A stretch of 64,000 bases of DNA, taken from assembly GCA_964195945.1 (NCBI GenBank), contig CAXMRC010000082.1, positions 1-64,000 of the forward strand. The letters are read 5' to 3'. Of this stretch, positions 61,289 through 64,000 are shown piece by piece; position 1 is the stretch's first letter, and the number at the start of each line of letters is the position of its first letter. The DNA is from JAAETI01 sp964195945. Its GTDB lineage: Bacteria > Actinomycetota > Acidimicrobiia > Spongiisociales > UBA5794. The notes beneath the pieces are model-generated. The model searched no databases, was not told the DNA's origin, and worked only from the letters and a program-made list of their open reading frames with translations. The position numbers and the translations under genes are program-made.

Positions 61289-62076
61289 CAACGCGGCTCG
61301 CTGTTCGCAGCCTTGGGGTCAGTATCGACAAGGCAATTCTGCTCACAGGCATCGATCTCACAGTCGACCCTGGAGAGTGGCTGGGATTGATCGGACCGAA
61401 TGGGGCAGGGAAGACTACGTTCCTGCGCGCCGTGGCAGGCGTTATCGATTCGTTCGGAGCGGCGACTCTCGACGGCGATGATCTCGACGAACTATCCGCT
61501 GTGCAGAGGGCCCGTCGGGTGGCTCTGGTTCCGCAGCGCCCGATCATTCCGCCGGGGATGGATGCGTTCTCCTACGTCTTGTTGGGTCGCACGCCACACC
61601 TCGGATACTTCGCATCCGAAGGACAACATGACGTCGAACTCGCCAGCGCCGCTCTCATCGAACTCGGCGTCGGCGATCTCAGCCACCGCGATATCACGAC
61701 ACTGTCCGGCGGCGAGCTGCAGCGAGTTGTCCTGGCAAGAGCCCTGGCCCAGGAACCAGAGATGCTGCTCCTCGACGAACCCACCTCGGCGCTCGACGTC
61801 GGCAACCAACAGCAGGTTCTCGAGGTCATCGATGGCCTGCGCTCCGCCCGCGGCCTTACCGTGGTGTCTGCGATCCACGACCTCACGCTCGCTGCCCAGT
61901 TTTGCGACCGGCTTGCGTTACTCGCAGATGGGAAGCTCGTGGCGACAGGAACACCCCACCAAGTACTCACAGAAGAAACCATTCGTGTTCACTACGACGC
62001 CAACGTGAATGTCATCTGGATCGATGACCAACTGGCTGTGATCCCAACCAGACAGCCTGCCATCGGCGAGGGCTAG
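61285..62076 (+). CDS. BtuD/FepC-type ABC ATPase
   Basis: The 263-aa ATPase has Walker A GPNGAGKTT, Q-loop VPQRPIIPPGM, GRTPHLGYFASEG, signature LSGGELQRVVLARAL, Walker B MLLLDEPTSALD and SAIHDLTLAAQFCDR. It pairs with the FecCD permease and ATG-overlaps its stop. The GRTPHLG motif is typical of cobalamin/iron-chelate ATPases. Confidence 0.94.
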   Translation: MTTRLAVRSLGVSIDKAILLTGIDLTVDPGEWLGLIGPNGAGKTTFLRAVAGVIDSFGAATLDGDDLDELSAVQRARRVALVPQRPIIPPGMDAFSYVLLGRTPHLGYFASEGQHDVELASAALIELGVGDLSHRDITTLSGGELQRVVLARALAQEPEMLLLDEPTSALDVGNQQQVLEVIDGLRSARGLTVVSAIHDLTLAAQFCDRLALLADGKLVATGTPHQVLTEETIRVHYDANVNVIWIDDQLAVIPTRQPAIGEG

Positions 62077-62097
62077 CGATCGAGCCCGAGCATTGGC

Positions 62098-62110
62098 TAG
62101 CCTCGCGTCG
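62098..62110 (+). promoter_or_regulatory. Leaderless-type -10 element for the APH-fold kinase gene
   Basis: TAGCCT (62098-62103) lies seven bases before the ATG at 62111, and no Shine-Dalgarno sequence is present. This suggests the kinase has its own promoter besides any riboswitch read-through. Confidence 0.4.
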
Positions 62111-63091
62111 ATGAAAGACTGGGATCGCCTCACCGAGGCCGGACAGATCCGCCGCATTCGTCCGCTGGCGATGACCGCTCTAGAGCGCTTCCCGATAGAA
62201 CCGATCCGGCTCAGTCTTGTTGGTGGGTTTACCAACGTGATATTTCGCGTCGATACCGCAACAGGGCCGTATGCGCTGCGTGTCGATCTTCACCAAGAAC
62301 ACTCCGACGACGACATCGCCATCGAACTGGCATGGCTGGCGTCGATCAACCGCGACACAGATCTCGATGTCTGTCGGTCTATCCCTACCCGCGACGGCAG
62401 CCCCTACGTCTACGCCGTTGCCGATAACGTGCCGGGCGTGCGCAGATGCGTGCTCTTTGACTGGGTGCCGGGGCACCCTCTCGCCGACAATCCCACCGAG
62501 CAGGCGTACCACCGGCTCGGGCTGCTCGCGGCGGGTCTACACCTGCACGGGAGTAGCTTCTCGCCACCTCATAGCCCGCTGACTTGGGACCGCGTCTTCT
62601 ATTGGCCTGAAGAGGTCGACCCTGTGGTCATCTACAAACCGGAGATGGCTCACCACTTCACCAACGGCAGGAAAGAAACACTCGAGAGCGCTATCGCGGC
62701 AGCTGAGGCTGCCTTCGCCCGCCTCGACGCCGCGGCGGCCCAGGTGATCCACGGGGACCTGCATCCCTGGAACGTGCACGTCAGTCGATCACGCGTAGTC
62801 GCGTTCGACTTCGAGGATGTCACGTGGGGCCACGCGGTTCAGGACATCGCCACCACGCTTTTCTACGACCGCACCAATCCCGCCTACAACGACCTGCGGA
62901 CTGCGTTCGAGGAGGGTTACCGAAGCGTCGCACCTTGGCCCGTGTCGTACGACGGTGAGTTGGAGCACTTCATGGCGGCGCGAACTCTGATGTTTATCAA
63001 CTATGTCGCCAACCTCAGATCTGATCCCACCGAGTACTACACGACGGCATTCCCCCGGTTGGAGAACTTCCTCGCGCAGTGGGTTACCTAG
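62111..63091 (+). CDS. Aminoglycoside-phosphotransferase-fold small-molecule kinase
   Basis: The 326-aa protein has the APH/choline-kinase fold: LSLVGGFTNVIFRVDTATGPYALRVD (P-loop and Lys-like region), VLFDWVPGHPLAD, the catalytic loop AQVIHGDLHPWNVHV and the metal-binding VVAFDFEDVTWGHAVQDIA. Substrate classes include homoserine, choline and antibiotics; the context does not decide. ATG 62111 is preferred over TTG 62093. It overlaps the convergent CDF-like gene by 4 bp. Confidence 0.88.
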   Translation: MKDWDRLTEAGQIRRIRPLAMTALERFPIEPIRLSLVGGFTNVIFRVDTATGPYALRVDLHQEHSDDDIAIELAWLASINRDTDLDVCRSIPTRDGSPYVYAVADNVPGVRRCVLFDWVPGHPLADNPTEQAYHRLGLLAAGLHLHGSSFSPPHSPLTWDRVFYWPEEVDPVVIYKPEMAHHFTNGRKETLESAIAAAEAAFARLDAAAAQVIHGDLHPWNVHVSRSRVVAFDFEDVTWGHAVQDIATTLFYDRTNPAYNDLRTAFEEGYRSVAPWPVSYDGELEHFMAARTLMFINYVANLRSDPTEYYTTAFPRLENFLAQWVT

Positions 63092-63726
63092 TCGATGTCC
63101 GCGGCCTCTTCCCAATTCTCGCGGGCCTCGTTGAGCGCCGCGACCGCTACCACGACAGCCGCCGCCGGGTCAGCCCACCACCATCCGACGTAAGCGTTGA
63201 GGGCAAGACCGACCAGAGTTGCCGTCGACAATATCCCGTCGAGAAACGTCATCGTTGCCTCTGACCGCAGCGGCGCCGAGTCGAGATCCTCAGCCGTCTG
63301 CCGTTTCACCCAGGCGAGGCCGAACATCACGACCGCGGTAACGGCAAGATACGCGATACCCCATGGCGACTCCCCAGGGCGGCGACCGCTGATGAGGTCA
63401 TTGGCTGCCGCGACCGCCAACACAACACCCAGCACAAGAAATGCCGTCGCGGTGAGCCGTAAGGCGAGCCTGGTTCGACCAGGGTGATCCTCGGCGTGGC
63501 CGGGCAACAGGTGCCAGACGACCACGACTGAGGCAAAGACCTCGACTACCGAGACGGTTCCAAAGCCGATGAGCGCCAGTGATCCGGCCGCCGCTCCGAG
63601 AGCGATGGTCAGTACTGCCTCGCCAACGTTCCAACCAATAGTTCCGTATTCAAGACGGAGCGCTCGCCGCTGTAGCGCGGCGCGATTGGGGATGGGATCA
63701 GACACGGCCGCATCATGCCATGGCAT
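63088..63726 (-). CDS. Cation-diffusion-facilitator-like membrane protein
   Basis: This 212-aa membrane protein has five or six transmembrane segments in CDF order (GTIGWNVGEAVLTIALG, FGTVSVVEVFASVVVVWHL, ATLVGLALNAYVGWWWADPAAAVVVA). It lacks the cytoplasmic metal-binding tail of full CDF proteins, and the HxxxD site of helix 5 reads SEATMTFLD. It may transport another ion or be non-canonical. ATG 63726 has GGGAG eight bases upstream; the frame extends to 63849 without support. Confidence 0.75.
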   Translation of the reverse strand: MPWHDAAVSDPIPNRAALQRRALRLEYGTIGWNVGEAVLTIALGAAAGSLALIGFGTVSVVEVFASVVVVWHLLPGHAEDHPGRTRLALRLTATAFLVLGVVLAVAAANDLISGRRPGESPWGIAYLAVTAVVMFGLAWVKRQTAEDLDSAPLRSEATMTFLDGILSTATLVGLALNAYVGWWWADPAAAVVVAVAALNEARENWEEAADID

Positions 63727-63809
63727 TGGCTCAGCTCCCAAGCCGAAACGAACGGACCGCCACGCGACCAGCGCCTTGACGCCATCTCGATGGGTCAGTC
63801 GCTTCCGGG

Positions 63810-63839
63810 TTGACGATTTCGGTTGGGACCATCTATCAT
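63810..63839 (+). promoter_or_regulatory. Promoter for the gene running off the window end
   Basis: -35 TTGACG (63810-63815), an 18-bp spacer and -10 TATCAT (63834-63839). A GTG with an AGAAGG ribosome binding site follows at 63889. Confidence 0.45.
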
Positions 63840-63888
63840 CGATTATCAATTACCGGGGCAATGCGAAGTCTTCAAGAAGGGCGTGCGT

Positions 63889-64000
63889 GTGAGGACCAAG
63901 AGAGGGACTCGGCTGGATTGCTACGAATCCAGACCCACTGACCCCACCGCCCGATTGCACCACATCGGCATCGAAGCGAAGCCCCCAGCACATCTCGTGC
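63889..64000 (+). CDS. Start of an unidentified gene, truncated by the window end
   Basis: A frame opening with GTG at 63889 stays open for at least 37 codons (beginning VRTKRGTRLDCYESRPTDPT) to the end of the window. A promoter at 63810-63839 and AGAAGG upstream support a real gene. Too little is visible to name it. Confidence 0.4.
   Translation, partial: MRTKRGTRLDCYESRPTDPTARLHHIGIEAKPPAHLV

Noticed and set aside
1..64000. CRISPR arrays, tRNA or rRNA genes, prophage or insertion sequences
   Set aside because: No regularly spaced palindromic repeats, tRNA-like sequences, integrase, transposase or terminal inverted repeats were seen. The tandem repeats found all lie in coding linkers or coiled coils.

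Overview
The window looks like chromosomal DNA of a moderately high-GC actinobacterium, most likely an uncultured lineage near the Acidimicrobiia. This rests on a DivIVA-type polar coiled-coil protein, an actinobacterial-type transaldolase, Thr/Pro linkers in secreted proteins, many GTG/TTG starts, and a recurrent TANNNT-N6/7-start signature typical of leaderless actinobacterial transcripts. The exact taxon is inferred, not shown. No rRNA, tRNA, CRISPR array, integrase or insertion sequence was seen, so this is ordinary core plus accessory chromosome rather than a mobile element.

Region by region. 0-11.7 kb is housekeeping: TlpA-like thioredoxin, enoyl-CoA hydratase, DUF5317 membrane protein, HD-domain membrane protein, gamma-glutamyltransferase, a secreted lytic transglycosylase, rlmN-bcp, galU and transaldolase. 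11.7-19.3 kb holds an orphan PAS/GAF histidine kinase, DUF2461, a degenerate SDR, an ABC exporter, guanine deaminase and a PpiC lipoprotein. 19.4-26.3 kb is the most unusual part: two adjacent giant coiled-coil genes (1066 and 1226 aa), the first with an N-terminal DivIVA domain, the second with 11+11+7 residue repeats resembling Streptomyces Scy/FilP. 26.5-32.9 kb holds ornithine aminotransferase, a TetR-regulated drug-type ABC exporter and a GGDEF/EAL protein.

33.1-41.7 kb is a compact regulated catabolic cluster: an ABC importer of the SsuABC/TauABC/NMT1 type, a molybdenum hydroxylase (FAD subunit plus a fused 2Fe-2S/molybdopterin subunit), a metal-dependent amidohydrolase/decarboxylase and a GntR-FCD regulator. 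It plausibly imports and oxidises a small (possibly N-heterocyclic) compound. 41.9-51 kb holds gnd, an orphan ParA with a zinc-ribbon partner, YwiC-like, ArsC, an MFS gene broken by one in-frame TGA, pgi, a quinone oxidoreductase, a cupin and a repeat-containing membrane protein.

51-54.7 kb is a molybdate uptake operon (HTH/PBP-like regulator, modA, modB, modC) that could supply the cofactor of the hydroxylase. 54.8-58.9 kb has a fructosamine-kinase-like gene, a second ABC exporter with a divergent TetR, acylphosphatase and DUF2237. 59.0-62.1 kb is a cobalamin riboswitch driving a B12-type ABC importer; its expression platform can be read as two mutually exclusive stems. The window ends with an APH-fold kinase, a CDF-like membrane protein and the start of an unidentified gene.
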